A DNA stretch of 64,000 bases, taken from Pseudomonas sp. DY-1 (GTDB taxonomy: Bacteria > Pseudomonadota > Gammaproteobacteria > Pseudomonadales > Pseudomonadaceae). A program made the translations under genes and the position numbers. Under the pieces are notes generated by a model. That model was not told the DNA's origin. It ran no database searches and saw only the letters and a program-made list of their open reading frames with translations. Of this stretch, positions 36,808 to 46,179 are shown one piece after another. Numbering within the stretch: position 1 is the stretch's first letter; each line of letters starts with the position of its first letter. The stretch spans positions 434,001-498,000 of the forward strand of contig NZ_CP032616.1 of the NCBI RefSeq assembly GCF_003626975.1, given 5' to 3'.

Positions 36808-38793
36808 TCAGAGGCTTTCCTCTACCTCCACCAGCAACTGGCGGCTTTTCACCTGGTCGCCTTGGCTGACCTGAACGCGGCGGATCACACCGTCAACGCC
36901 GGCCTTGAGCGGGTGCTCCATCTTCATGGCTTCCAGTACCACCAGTAGCTGGCCCTTGGAGACGCGGCAGCCTTCGGCCACCAGCACCTCGACAATGGCA
37001 CCGTCCATGGGCGCCTTCACTACGCCGGATCCGGCACCGGCTTGGCCGCCGGCGGGCTCGTGGGTGACGTCTTGCAGTCCCAGATTGCCGTTCTGGCCAT
37101 ACAGCCAGAGCTGTGCGGCCTGCTGGTGGTAGGCGATGCGGCGACGAATTCCGTCCAGCTCCACGATCGCCCAGCGGCCATCGGCGCTCACCAGGCGAGC
37201 GGCGATCTCCGCGTCATTCACCCTTGCCAGCAGGCGTGGTTGCCGGCCGGCCTCCTGCACAGCCAGCTCCACGGCGTGCTTCTGCTCTCCTTGACGCAGC
37301 ACCAGGCACCAAGGGGCACTGCCGGCGCTGCGCCAGCCGGCGAGACTGCCCTGGTGGGCGGAGCGCGTGGCCGAGGCCTGGTAGAGCAGGGTGGCTGCGA
37401 CGGCCAGCTCCATCGGCGAAGCCGATTGCGGGCAGAGGCTGGAATCGTCGCCGAAAGCGTCTCCAATAAAGGCGGTGGTGGCTTCCCCGCTGGCGAACCG
37501 AGGGTGACGCAGCAGGTTGGCGAGGAAGCGCTGGTTGCCCTTCACGCCGAGCAGCACGCAGTCCTCCACCGCGCGTGCGAGCTTGCGCCGGGCTTCGTCG
37601 CGAGTGGCACCCCAGGCGATTACCTTGGCCAGCATGGGATCGTAGAACGGCGACACGGCTTGGCCTTCCACCAGACCGTGGTCGATGCGGATACCCTCCA
37701 GTTCGGCTGGCTCCCAGCGCAGCACGTCGCCGGTTTGGGGCAGGAAACCGGCAGCCGGGTCCTCGGCATAGAGGCGTACCTCCATGGCGTGGCCGTTGAG
37801 GTGGATATCTTCCTGTTTCAACGGCAGCGGTTGGCCTTCGGCAACGCGAATCTGCCAGGCCACCAGGTCCTGGCCCGTAATCAGTTCGGTCACCGGGTGT
37901 TCCACTTGAAGGCGGGTGTTCATCTCCAGGAAGTAGAAGTCGCCACGGGTATCCAGCAGGAACTCCACTGTACCGGCACCGACATAGTTAACCGTGCGTG
38001 CTGCCTGTATCGCCGCTTCGCCCATGGCACGGCGCAGTTCGGCGGTCATGACCGGGCAGGGCGCTTCCTCGATGACTTTCTGATGACGACGCTGCACCGA
38101 GCAATCACGCTCGCCTAGATAGACCAGGTTGCCGTGCTGATCGCCGAACACCTGGATTTCCACGTGACGCGGTTTCAGTACGGCCTTTTCCAGGATCAGT
38201 TCGGCGCTGCCGAAGGCATTCAGCGCCTCGGAGCGAGCGGTGCGCAGTTGTGCCGCGAGTTCGTCCGGGCCGTTCGCCAGACGCATGCCACGGCCGCCGC
38301 CACCGGCGCTGGCCTTGATCATCAGTGGGTAGCCGATGCGCTCGGCTTCGCGGGCCAGCGTGACGTCGTCCTGTTCGGCACCTTCGTAACCGGGGATGCA
38401 AGGCACGCCGGCCTCCAGCATGGCCAGCTTGGAGAGGCGCTTGCTGCCCATCAGGTGGATAGCTTCCACGGTCGGGCCGATGAAGGTGATGCCGGCAGCC
38501 TCGCAGGCCCGGGCGAAGTCAGCATTCTCGGAAAGGAAGCCGTAGCCGGGGTGAACGGCGTCGGCACCGGTCTTTTGCGCGGCGCCGATGATGGCCGGGA
38601 TCGACAGGTAGGACTGGCCCACCGGCGCCGGACCGATGCACACCGCTTCGTCAGCCAGCTGCACATGGCGGGCGTCGACATCGGCTTCGCTGTAGACGGC
38701 GACAGTGCGATAGCCGAGGGCCTGGGCGGTACGCATCACCCGGCAGGCGATCTCGCCTCGGTTGGCGATCAGGATCTTGTTGAGGCTGGGCAT
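36808..38793 (-). CDS. atuF: Geranyl-CoA carboxylase alpha (biotin carboxylase/BCCP) subunit
   Basis: Biotin-containing subunit that with AtuC carboxylates cis-geranyl-CoA. The 661-residue protein has a biotin carboxylase domain (about 1-445; ATP-grasp GGGGRGMR, RDCSVQRRHQK). A middle linker follows, and the C-terminal biotin-carrier domain contains EAMKMEH with the biotinyl Lys. Resembles methylcrotonyl-CoA carboxylase; the geranyl role is assigned from the operon. Start ATG has GAGGAG upstream. Confidence 0.93.
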   Translation of the reverse strand: MPSLNKILIANRGEIACRVMRTAQALGYRTVAVYSEADVDARHVQLADEAVCIGPAPVGQSYLSIPAIIGAAQKTGADAVHPGYGFLSENADFARACEAAGITFIGPTVEAIHLMGSKRLSKLAMLEAGVPCIPGYEGAEQDDVTLAREAERIGYPLMIKASAGGGGRGMRLANGPDELAAQLRTARSEALNAFGSAELILEKAVLKPRHVEIQVFGDQHGNLVYLGERDCSVQRRHQKVIEEAPCPVMTAELRRAMGEAAIQAARTVNYVGAGTVEFLLDTRGDFYFLEMNTRLQVEHPVTELITGQDLVAWQIRVAEGQPLPLKQEDIHLNGHAMEVRLYAEDPAAGFLPQTGDVLRWEPAELEGIRIDHGLVEGQAVSPFYDPMLAKVIAWGATRDEARRKLARAVEDCVLLGVKGNQRFLANLLRHPRFASGEATTAFIGDAFGDDSSLCPQSASPMELAVAATLLYQASATRSAHQGSLAGWRSAGSAPWCLVLRQGEQKHAVELAVQEAGRQPRLLARVNDAEIAARLVSADGRWAIVELDGIRRRIAYHQQAAQLWLYGQNGNLGLQDVTHEPAGGQAGAGSGVVKAPMDGAIVEVLVAEGCRVSKGQLLVVLEAMKMEHPLKAGVDGVIRRVQVSQGDQVKSRQLLVEVEESL

Positions 38794-38920
38794 ATTCTCT
38801 GGCTCCTCGGTTTCGATTCCCCTCTTCCCCTGGGAGAGAGGCCAGGGGGGAGGGGGCTACCTGCGCGCGGCGTGGTTCCCCTCACCCCAACCCTCTCCCT
38901 GAGGGAGGGGGAGTAAAGGC
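38794..38920. repeat. Intergenic gap atuE-atuF with C/G-rich inverted repeat
   Basis: The 127-bp gap has arms rich in CCCTCTCCC / GGGAGAGGG-like sequence at about 38826-38854 and 38876-38914. This is a second repeat family, unrelated to the REP copies. No gene seen. Confidence 0.55.
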
Positions 38921-39715
38921 TCACTGCGCCCAAGTGGGCTTGCGCTTCTGCACGAAGGCCATCGTGCCCTCGGTGCCTTCGGCGCCGGTCACGGCGGCGG
39001 CGAACTGCTCGGCGGCGCTATCCAGCAAGGGGCCAAGGGGTTCGTTTTCCGTGGCTAGTAGTAGTGCCTTGGTTCGGGCGTTGGCGCCTGGCGCACAGCG
39101 GCGGACCTGCTCCAGGCTCTCGGCCAGGCGCTGCTCGAGGGCTTCGGTGTCGGCTTCGGCGAAGTGGACCAGGCCCAGGCGCAGGGCTTCTCGACCGTCG
39201 AAGCGCGCGGCGGTCAGGGCCAGACGGCGCGCCTGGGTGAGTCCGATGCGCTTGACCACGAAGGGTGCGATCTGCGCCGGCAGAATGCCCAGGCTCGTTT
39301 CCGGGAGACCGAATTGGGCGCCGGCAAGGGCAATGGCGATATCCGAGACGCAAGCCAGGCCGAAGCCGCCGCCGAGCACCGCGCCTTCCAGCACGGTGAT
39401 CAGTGCCTGGGGCTGTGCCTGGGCTTCTTCCAGTAGGCTGCCGAAGGCGCGGTTCAGGTCGCGATAGGCATCGCTACCGGCCGCACGGGCGCTGGCCATG
39501 TCCTTGATATCGCCACCGGCGCAGAAGTGCCCACCGGCGCCGCGCAGCACCACGGCGCGCACGCTGGCGTCGCTGTGCACGGCAGCCAGCACCGCGTGCA
39601 GTTCTTCAACCATGGCCAGGCTCATGGCGTTGCGACTGTCCGGGCGGTTGAGGGTGACGTGAAGTACGCCTCCAGCCTGTTCCAGCAGCAGGGCTTCGCA
39701 GTTCGGCAGGGTCAT
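38921..39715 (-). CDS. atuE: Isohexenylglutaconyl-CoA hydratase (crotonase family)
   Basis: Adds water to isohexenylglutaconyl-CoA. The 264-residue crotonase-fold protein has an oxyanion loop FCAGGDIKDM and the second oxyanion segment GGGFGLACVSDIA. The catalytic Glu region LGILPA differs from the canonical enoyl-CoA hydratase pair, as in the AUH/LiuC branch. Four bp before the atuD stop, so coupled to it. Confidence 0.9.
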   Translation of the reverse strand: MTLPNCEALLLEQAGGVLHVTLNRPDSRNAMSLAMVEELHAVLAAVHSDASVRAVVLRGAGGHFCAGGDIKDMASARAAGSDAYRDLNRAFGSLLEEAQAQPQALITVLEGAVLGGGFGLACVSDIAIALAGAQFGLPETSLGILPAQIAPFVVKRIGLTQARRLALTAARFDGREALRLGLVHFAEADTEALEQRLAESLEQVRRCAPGANARTKALLLATENEPLGPLLDSAAEQFAAAVTGAEGTEGTMAFVQKRKPTWAQ

Positions 39716-39719
39716 GACG

Positions 39720-40880
39720 TCAGCCCTTCTTCTTGCCCGGCAGGATGCCCATCAGCTTGCAGATGATGCCGAGCATGATTTCGTCCGCACCGCCGCCGAT
39801 GGAAACCAGACGGGTGTCGCGGTAGGCGCGGGAAACATGGTTGTCCCACATGAAGCCCATGCCGCCCCAGTACTGCAGGCAGGCGTCGGTGACTTCGCGG
39901 CCGAGGCGGCCGGCCTTGAGTTTGGCCATGGAGGCCAGGCGCGTGACGTCCTTGCCGCTGACGTAGAGTTCGACGGCCTGGTAGACCAGCGCGCGCAGGG
40001 CTTCGATCTCGGTCATCAGCTCGGCCAGGCGGAAATGGATCACCTGGTTGTCGATCAGTGGATTGCCGAAGGTCTTGCGTTCCTTGCAGTAGTCGATGGT
40101 GACGTCCACGCAGTGCTCCAGGCCCTTGATCATGTTCGCGGCGCCGAACATGCGTTCTTCCTGGAACTGCAGCATCTGCATCATGAAGCCGGCGCCTTCG
40201 TGACCGATGCGGTAGCGCTGCGGCACGCGGACGTTGTCGAAGAACACCTGGGCGGTTTCCGAACTGCGCATGCCGAGCTTGTCGAGGTGGGCGCTGAGGG
40301 TGATGCCGGGGGTGTTCATCGGCACCATGATCAGCGACTTGTTGACGTGCGGCTTGTCGTCCGAGGTGTTGGCCAGCAGGCAGATGAAGTCAGCGCTGGG
40401 GGAGTTGGTGATCCACATTTTGCTGCCGTTGATCACGTAGTCGCTGCCGTCCTTGCGGGCGGTGGTCTTCATCCCGGCGACGTCGGAGCCGGCGCCCACT
40501 TCCGAAACGCCGATGCAGCCGACCATCTCGCCGGCGATGGCCGGGCGCAGGAACTCCTCGCGCAGTTCATCGGAGCCGAAACGCGCGAGGGCCGGGGTGC
40601 ACATGTCGGTCTGCACTCCGATGGACATGGGAATGCCGCCGCAATGAATGGTGCCGAACTCTTCGGCGGCGACGATGGAATAGCTGTAGTCCAGGCCCAT
40701 GCCGCCGAACTTCTCCGGCTTGGAGATGCCCAGCAGGCCCAGCTCCCCGGCTTTCTTGAAGATGTCGTGGATCGGGAAGCGACCTTCCTTTTCCCACTGG
40801 TCGACATAGGGGTTGATCTCCCTGTCGACGAAATTACGCACCGTGCGGCGAAGTTCTTCGTGTTCCTGGGTAAAGATCAT
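39720..40880 (-). CDS. atuD: Acyl-CoA dehydrogenase (citronellyl-CoA dehydrogenase)
   Basis: FAD flavoenzyme oxidising citronellyl-CoA to geranyl-CoA; its electrons go to ETF. The 386-residue protein has MIFTQEHEELRRTVRNFVDREI at the start, the ACAD signature GCIGVSEVGAGSDVAGMKTTA, and the typical C-terminal helical bundle with QYWGGMGF near its end. ATG 40880 has AGGAGA upstream; the reading from 40916 is rejected. Confidence 0.92.
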   Translation of the reverse strand: MIFTQEHEELRRTVRNFVDREINPYVDQWEKEGRFPIHDIFKKAGELGLLGISKPEKFGGMGLDYSYSIVAAEEFGTIHCGGIPMSIGVQTDMCTPALARFGSDELREEFLRPAIAGEMVGCIGVSEVGAGSDVAGMKTTARKDGSDYVINGSKMWITNSPSADFICLLANTSDDKPHVNKSLIMVPMNTPGITLSAHLDKLGMRSSETAQVFFDNVRVPQRYRIGHEGAGFMMQMLQFQEERMFGAANMIKGLEHCVDVTIDYCKERKTFGNPLIDNQVIHFRLAELMTEIEALRALVYQAVELYVSGKDVTRLASMAKLKAGRLGREVTDACLQYWGGMGFMWDNHVSRAYRDTRLVSIGGGADEIMLGIICKLMGILPGKKKG

Positions 40881-40952
40881 TCTTCTTGTTCTCCTTGTAG
40901 GGTGCGCCCTGCGCACCGAGATCCGGGATGGTGCGCAAGGCGCACCCTACCT
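40881..40952. repeat. Intergenic gap atuC-atuD with inverted repeat
   Basis: Arms GTAGGGTGCGCC (40897-40908) and GGCGCACCCTAC (40939-40950) are exact complements, and inner segments TGCGCACC / GGTGCGCA also pair. A third repeat family inside the atu operon. Confidence 0.75.
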
Positions 40953-42569
40953 TCAAAACCGGGCCACGCCGAAGCTGTTGGCCTTGAGCGGGCGGGCGTC
41001 GGCCTCCGCGCAGATATCCAGCAGATAGCCCAGCAGTCGGCGGCTGTCACGGGGGTCGATCAGACCGTCATCCCAAAGGTTGGCGGTGCCGTAGAGGGCG
41101 GTGGACTGGCTGTCGAGCTTCTGTGCGGTCACCTGTTCGAGCATGTCGAGCATCTTCGGGTCGGGCTCCTTGCCCTCCTTGGCGTGCTTTTCCTCGGTGA
41201 CGATGCGCAGCACCTTGCCGGCCTGGGCACCGCCCATTACCGCCGTACGGCTGTTGGGCCACGCGAAGATGAAGCGTGGGTCGAGGCCGCGGCCACACAT
41301 CGCGTAGTTGCCCGCGCCGTAGGAACCGCCCACCACCAGGGTGAGTTTCGGCACGCGGGCGTTGGCCACGGCCTGGATCATCTTCGAGCCATGCTTGATC
41401 ACGCCCAGTTGTTCGGACTCGGTGCCGACCATGAAACCGGTGGTGTTGTGCAGGAACAGCAGAGGCACATTGGCCTGCTCGCAGAGCTGGATGAACTGTG
41501 CCGCCTTGGCCGCGCCCCGGGGCGTAATGGGGCCGTTGTTGCCGATCAGCCCGCAGGGGCGACCTTCGATGCGCAGGTGGCCGCAGACGGTCTGGCTGTC
41601 GAATTCATTCTTGAAGTCCAGGAACTCCGAGCCGTCGGCAATGCGGGCGATGATCTCGCGCACGTCGTAGGGTTTCTTCGGATCGGCCGGGACCACGCCC
41701 AGTAATTCCTCGGTGCTGTACAGCGGCTCGCGCCAATCGGTATTGGCACGGGCTGGCAGTTGGGCATTCCAGGGCAGCATGGCGAGGATGTCGCGGGCAA
41801 GGCGCAGGCCATCGGCGTCGTTCTCGGCCAGGTATTCGGCGGTACCGGCTACCTGGGCGTGCATTTCGGCACCGCCCAGTTCTTCGTCGGTCGCCACTTC
41901 ACCGGTGGCGGCCTTCAGCAGCGGCGGGCCGGCGAGGAACATCTTGGCCTTGCCGCGCACCACGATGACGTAGTCCGACAGCCCAGGCTGATAAGCGCCG
42001 CCGGCAGTACTTGAGCCATGCACTACGGTCACCTGGGGGATGCCCATGGCGGAAATCCGTGCCTGGTTGGCGAAGCCTCTGGCGCCTTCGACGAAGATTT
42101 CCGCAGCGTAGTTGAGGTTGGCGCCACCGCTTTCTGTAAGGGCCACCAGCGGCAGCTTGTTCTCCATGGCGATCTGCTGCAGGCGCAGTGTCTTCTTGAG
42201 CCCCGTAGGGGAGATGGTGCCGCCCTTGATGGCGCTGTTGCTGGCACTGATCAGGCAACGGATGCCGGAGATGTAGCCGATGCCGGCGATGATGCCGCCA
42301 CCGGCCTGTGTGCCGTCCTTGTCGTCGTGCAATTTGTAGCCGGCCAGGGAGCAGAGTTCGAGGAAGGGGCTGCCCGGGTCCAGCAACAGGTTCAGGCGCT
42401 CGCGGGGCAGCAACTGGCCGCGTTTCTCGAACTTCGGTTTGGACTCGGCTGCCTTGTCCAGCACCTTCTGCTCGACGTCACGGAAGCTGGCGATCGCGTC
42501 GAGCATGGCGTCGCGGTTTCTGGCGAAGTCTTCGCTCTGGGCATCGAGTTCGGATTGGATGACCGTCAT
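40953..42569 (-). CDS. atuC: Geranyl-CoA carboxylase beta (carboxyltransferase) subunit
   Basis: Transfers the carboxyl group from biotin to geranyl-CoA. The 538-residue carboxyltransferase has paired N and C crotonase-like halves, with GGGIIAGIGYISGIRCL, VHGSSTAGGAYQPGLSDYV, NTTGFMVG and GGSYGAGNYAMCGRG oxyanion motifs. Pairs with AtuF. It resembles methylcrotonyl-CoA carboxylase, so the geranyl substrate is inferred from the operon. Four bp after the atuB stop. Confidence 0.93.
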   Translation of the reverse strand: MTVIQSELDAQSEDFARNRDAMLDAIASFRDVEQKVLDKAAESKPKFEKRGQLLPRERLNLLLDPGSPFLELCSLAGYKLHDDKDGTQAGGGIIAGIGYISGIRCLISASNSAIKGGTISPTGLKKTLRLQQIAMENKLPLVALTESGGANLNYAAEIFVEGARGFANQARISAMGIPQVTVVHGSSTAGGAYQPGLSDYVIVVRGKAKMFLAGPPLLKAATGEVATDEELGGAEMHAQVAGTAEYLAENDADGLRLARDILAMLPWNAQLPARANTDWREPLYSTEELLGVVPADPKKPYDVREIIARIADGSEFLDFKNEFDSQTVCGHLRIEGRPCGLIGNNGPITPRGAAKAAQFIQLCEQANVPLLFLHNTTGFMVGTESEQLGVIKHGSKMIQAVANARVPKLTLVVGGSYGAGNYAMCGRGLDPRFIFAWPNSRTAVMGGAQAGKVLRIVTEEKHAKEGKEPDPKMLDMLEQVTAQKLDSQSTALYGTANLWDDGLIDPRDSRRLLGYLLDICAEADARPLKANSFGVARF

Positions 42570-42573
42570 CGTG

Positions 42574-43449
42574 TCACTCCTGGTCCTTCAGCACGTCAGG
42601 CAGGTAAGCGCGGTGGAAGCCGTTGTAGCCCTTGCTCTGGCCCGGCTTGGCCTTGGCCAGGGGGAAGGCGCGGCTGCCCTGACTGGCGGCACCGTCGATA
42701 CGAATGGTGTTGCCACTGATGAAGGCGGCGCCGGGGGAGAGCAGGAAGACAATAGCGGCGGCGACTTCCGACTCGCTGCCGATGCGCTTGAGTGGCACGT
42801 GTTCGCGAAGGGTCGGGATGATGGCCTTGAAGGCGCCTTCATAAGTGTCCATGCCGCTGGACGCGATCCAGCCGGGAGCCACGGCGTTGACCCGCACACC
42901 CGCATGACCCCACTCAACGGCGGCGGTCTTGGTGAAGTTCTCCATGCCGGCGCGGGCGGCGCCGGAGTGGCCCATGCCAGGCATGCCGCCCCACATGTCG
43001 GCGAGCATGTTGACGATGCTCCCGCCGGTCTTGCTCAGCGACTGGTTGAACACCTCGCGGGCCACCAGGAAGCCGCCTACCAGATTGGTGCGTACAACGG
43101 TCTCGAAACCTTTCTGGTTGATCGAGGCGAGCGGGGCGGGGTATTGGCCACCGGCATTGTTGACCAGGTGATGGATGGCGCCGTGTTCGGCCAGCACGGC
43201 TGCCACCATGGCTTTCACTGCGTCTTCGTCGCGGATATCGCAGGCCTGCCAACTGGCGACACCGCCATCTTCGATGATCTCCCCCGCGGTCTTTTCCAGT
43301 TTCTCCGGCTTGCGACCGACAAGAACGACATGTGCGCCCAGGGCCGCCAGCTCATGGGCGGTGCAACGGCCGATGCCACTGCCGCCGCCAGTGACCATGA
43401 TGGTCTGGCCGCTGAACAGGCCAGGCTTGAATATCGAGTCGTATGCCAT
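42574..43449 (-). CDS. atuB: Short-chain dehydrogenase AtuB
   Basis: The 291-residue SDR has TGGGSGIG, NNAGGQYPA and an extended C-terminal lid with proposed nucleotide or acyl-CoA contacts. It resembles 2,4-dienoyl-CoA or trans-enoyl-CoA reductases. In atu it may act on an unsaturated acyl-CoA or alcohol. Start MAYDSIFKP at 43449 has GAGG 9 bp upstream. It lies between atuA and atuC. Confidence 0.87.
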   Translation of the reverse strand: MAYDSIFKPGLFSGQTIMVTGGGSGIGRCTAHELAALGAHVVLVGRKPEKLEKTAGEIIEDGGVASWQACDIRDEDAVKAMVAAVLAEHGAIHHLVNNAGGQYPAPLASINQKGFETVVRTNLVGGFLVAREVFNQSLSKTGGSIVNMLADMWGGMPGMGHSGAARAGMENFTKTAAVEWGHAGVRVNAVAPGWIASSGMDTYEGAFKAIIPTLREHVPLKRIGSESEVAAAIVFLLSPGAAFISGNTIRIDGAASQGSRAFPLAKAKPGQSKGYNGFHRAYLPDVLKDQE

Positions 43450-43460
43450 GGATTGCATCC

Positions 43461-45248
43461 TCAGAGGCTGTCGGCCAGGGCCTTGGGCACCGGCACCGGG
43501 AATTCCAGGAGTTGCTGGGCGAAGGCTTTGCCTTGCGGGTCGATGCGCAGGCTGGCGACACCGCCGCCGCCGAGGGCGTTTTCCAGCAGGAAGTTGAGGC
43601 TGTGGCTGCCCGGCAGGTACCAGCGAGACACGCGCCCGAACTGGGGATCGAGGACATGTCCCATCCAGTCGACCACGGCTTCCGGGGTCAGGGCTTCGGC
43701 GATCCAGGGCAGGAACTCCGCCTTGCGTGCCATGACGCCGATATTGCTGTGGTTGCCTTTGTCGCCGGAGCGCGCAACCGCCAGCTTGACCAGCGGAACG
43801 CTGGCACTGGCCTGGCCATCGGCGCTGGGCATCGGCAAGTCTTCGGCCAGGGTTGCCGGGTCGAAGTTGCCTACCTGCGGTAGGGCGCATTCGCTGCATT
43901 GGCCATCCAGCTCCACTTCCAGACGGCAAGCGGATTTGTCTACCAGAAAGGAGAACAGGCGGATCACCGGATAGACCGTGGGCCGGCCCCCGACTATGCC
44001 GGTGAGGCCCGGCGCCATGCCGGTGGCGGCCTGCGCGATCTCGCGGGAGAACAGCACCAGGGCGTCCTTGCGGTTGTGGCTGACGGCGATCTTGATCACC
44101 ACTTCGCGGCTGTCCTGGCGCTGGCCGTGGGGGCCATAGGTCGCCTCGCTGCCGAGCAGTTCGATGTTCACGTCGCGGTAGGGCCCCCAGCCGCGCCCGG
44201 CGAATATCTCTTCGGTCTTGGCGATGATCGCGCGGCTGACCCGCTCGGCTTTCTTGACTGCGTCGATGCCGGCCAGCAGGCAACTGGCGGTGCAGCGGAA
44301 ACCATCGGGGTAGGTGGCGCTGACCTTGTACTGCGGCGTCGGGGCCAGCCCACGAGCGCCTAGTACGCGTACGCGGTTCGGGCCGGCTTGGTCGAGGGTG
44401 ACGCGCGTGAAGTCGCAAACCACGTCGGGGAGCAGGTAGGCGCGCGGGTCGCCGATCTCGTAGAGCATCTGCTCGCCGACCGAGAAAGGCGTGACCAGGC
44501 CGCCGGAACCGTCCGGCTTGGTCACGCAGAAACTGCCATCGGCCTCCACTTCGATGATGGGGAAGCCGATGTGTTCATAGTCCGGCACCGACTCCCAGTC
44601 GGTGAAGTTGCCGCCAGTGCACTGGGCTCCGCACTCGATCAGATGACCGGCAAGGGCGGCCTGGGCGAGCTTGTCGTGATCCTCCCAGGACCAGCCGAAC
44701 TCGTGGACCAGCGCTGCGCTTACCACCGCGCTGTCCACTACTCGGCCGGTGATGACGATGTCGGCACCCTGATCCAGCGCGGCCACTATCCCCGGTGCAC
44801 CGAGGTAGGCGTTGACCGAAACGCACATGGGGGGCAGCGGGGCGTTCGTGAACATCTCGCGGATGCCGGACTTGGCCAGTTCACCCAGCCGTGGCTGCAG
44901 GTTGTCGCCATGCAGGACAGCGATCTTCATCGTTACGCCAGCCTTTTCGCAGGCGGCGGCCAGGGCGCTGGCGCAGGCCGCCGGGTTCACCCCGCCAGCA
45001 TTGCTGATCACGCGCACCTTCTTCTCGGCGATCGCCGGCAGCAGGGGGGCCAGGACCTCGACGAAGTCGGTGGCGAAACCGGCGTCCGGGTCCTTCAGGC
45101 GAGCTCCGGCCATGATCGACATGGTGATTTCGGCCAGGTAATCGAAGACCAGATAGTCCAGCGTGGCGCCATGTACCAATTGGGCGGCGGCGGTGGAGGT
45201 GTCGCCCCAGAATGCAGAGGCGCAGCCGATGCGTACGGTTCTTGTCAT
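43461..45248 (-). CDS. atuA: Acyclic terpene utilisation protein AtuA (DUF1446)
   Basis: The 595-residue protein defines the AtuA family. The N-terminal DUF1446 domain (about 1-440; [35 protein letters not shown]) is followed by a smaller C-terminal domain (about 480-590; [19 protein letters not shown]). It is required for growth on citronellol in P. aeruginosa; the biochemistry is unresolved. Start MTRTVRIG at 45248. Two AtuR-type repeats lie just upstream. Confidence 0.92.
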   Translation of the reverse strand: MTRTVRIGCASAFWGDTSTAAAQLVHGATLDYLVFDYLAEITMSIMAGARLKDPDAGFATDFVEVLAPLLPAIAEKKVRVISNAGGVNPAACASALAAACEKAGVTMKIAVLHGDNLQPRLGELAKSGIREMFTNAPLPPMCVSVNAYLGAPGIVAALDQGADIVITGRVVDSAVVSAALVHEFGWSWEDHDKLAQAALAGHLIECGAQCTGGNFTDWESVPDYEHIGFPIIEVEADGSFCVTKPDGSGGLVTPFSVGEQMLYEIGDPRAYLLPDVVCDFTRVTLDQAGPNRVRVLGARGLAPTPQYKVSATYPDGFRCTASCLLAGIDAVKKAERVSRAIIAKTEEIFAGRGWGPYRDVNIELLGSEATYGPHGQRQDSREVVIKIAVSHNRKDALVLFSREIAQAATGMAPGLTGIVGGRPTVYPVIRLFSFLVDKSACRLEVELDGQCSECALPQVGNFDPATLAEDLPMPSADGQASASVPLVKLAVARSGDKGNHSNIGVMARKAEFLPWIAEALTPEAVVDWMGHVLDPQFGRVSRWYLPGSHSLNFLLENALGGGGVASLRIDPQGKAFAQQLLEFPVPVPKALADSL

Positions 45249-45284
45249 TGGAGTATTCCGCAGCACTGTTGGGTGATGGATTGA

Positions 45285-45312
45285 ACACTACCAAGCAAGC
45301 GCTTGGTTGAAA
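45285..45312 (-). promoter_or_regulatory. atuA promoter
   Basis: On the minus strand TTTCAA (45307-45312) and TAGTGT (45285-45290) with a 16-bp spacer. The spacer is filled by the first 13-bp operator copy, so AtuR binding would block RNA polymerase. Confidence 0.55.
45291..45303 (-). promoter_or_regulatory. AtuR operator copy 1
   Basis: AGCGCTTGCTTGG (13 bp, read on the minus strand) inside the atuA promoter. An identical copy lies inverted at 45340-45352. A CAAGCGCTTG palindrome (45296-45305) overlaps its end. Two 13-bp repeats in the atuR-atuA region are consistent with the published AtuR sites. Confidence 0.75.
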
Positions 45313-45339
45313 AGTGCCTGGCTAGCTCTTTTTCACCCG

Positions 45340-45352
45340 AGCGCTTGCTTGG
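45340..45352 (+). promoter_or_regulatory. AtuR operator copy 2
   Basis: Identical 13-mer AGCGCTTGCTTGG in opposite orientation, 36 bp from copy 1. It overlaps the atuR -35 TTGCTT, suggesting autoregulation. Confidence 0.75.
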
Positions 45353-45373
45353 GCGCATCAGCCAGCATAGATT
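45345..45373 (+). promoter_or_regulatory. atuR promoter
   Basis: TTGCTT (45345-45350), 17 bp, TAGATT (45368-45373); predicted start near 45380. Confidence 0.55.
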
Positions 45374-45441
45374 TCATCAATCAAGACAGAGACTTGCGAA
45401 CCATTCTTAAGTTGGAGTGGCTGACCGCAGCGGGGAAACCA

Positions 45442-46071
45442 ATGAGCCTTGACGACGAAAAAGCCCAGGCGGTGATGCAGGAACTGGTTGCCAGTGGCCA
45501 GATCACCGACCCCGAAAGTGCCCGTGGCAAGCTGCTGCAGACCGCTGCCCACCTGTTCCGTAGCAAAGGTTACGAGCGCACTACCGTGCGTGACCTGGCC
45601 GGCGCGGTAGGTATCCAGTCCGGCAGCATCTTCCATCACTTCAAGAGCAAGGATGAGATCCTGCGTTCGGTGATGGAGGAGACCGTCCTTTACAACACTG
45701 CGCTGATGCGAGCTTCGCTGGCGGAAGCCGGAGATTTGCGCGAGCGGGTACTGGCGTTGATCCGCTGCGAACTGCAATCCATCATGGGTGGCACTGGCGA
45801 AGCCATGGCGGTGCTGGTGTACGAGTGGCGCTCGCTTTCGGAGGAAGGGCAGCAGTACATCCTCCAGTTGCGCGAAGCCTATGAGCAACTCTGGTTGGGC
45901 GTCCTGGGCGAAGCGAGAACCGAGGGATACTTCACCGCCGATCCGTTCATCCTGCGGCGTTTCCTCACCGGCGCCTTGAGCTGGACCACCACCTGGTTCC
46001 GCCCGGAGGGCCCGATGAGTCTCGATCAGCTCGCGGAGCAGGCGCTATCCCTGGTGATCAAGGACGCCTGA
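45442..46071 (+). CDS. atuR: TetR-family repressor AtuR
   Basis: Repressor of the atu operon, released by geranyl-type ligand in P. aeruginosa. The 209-residue protein has a TetR HTH at about 40-85 (VRDLAGAVGIQSGSIFHHFKSKDEIL) and a helical ligand domain. I take ATG 45442 (MSLDDEK) because the upstream reading from 45307 would run through the operator. Divergent from atuA. Confidence 0.9.
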   Translation: MSLDDEKAQAVMQELVASGQITDPESARGKLLQTAAHLFRSKGYERTTVRDLAGAVGIQSGSIFHHFKSKDEILRSVMEETVLYNTALMRASLAEAGDLRERVLALIRCELQSIMGGTGEAMAVLVYEWRSLSEEGQQYILQLREAYEQLWLGVLGEARTEGYFTADPFILRRFLTGALSWTTTWFRPEGPMSLDQLAEQALSLVIKDA

Positions 46072-46179
46072 AGGTAAATGTGAGATTTGTCACGTCCTGC
46101 TCGGGGAAGAGTGGGTAGTTGCAACGTTAATCACGTACTCTGCGGCGCAGTGCCGTAACTGCAGGGAGCAGCGGTAGAG

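Noticed and set aside
39714..41705. 663-residue open frame antisense to atuC and atuD
   Set aside because: Overlaps two convincing genes on the other strand and has no recognisable domain; typical high-GC shadow.
42574..44418. AtuB fused to a 320-residue upstream extension
   Set aside because: The extension lies in another frame of atuA and is Arg/Pro-rich; AtuB begins at MAYDSIFKP (43449).
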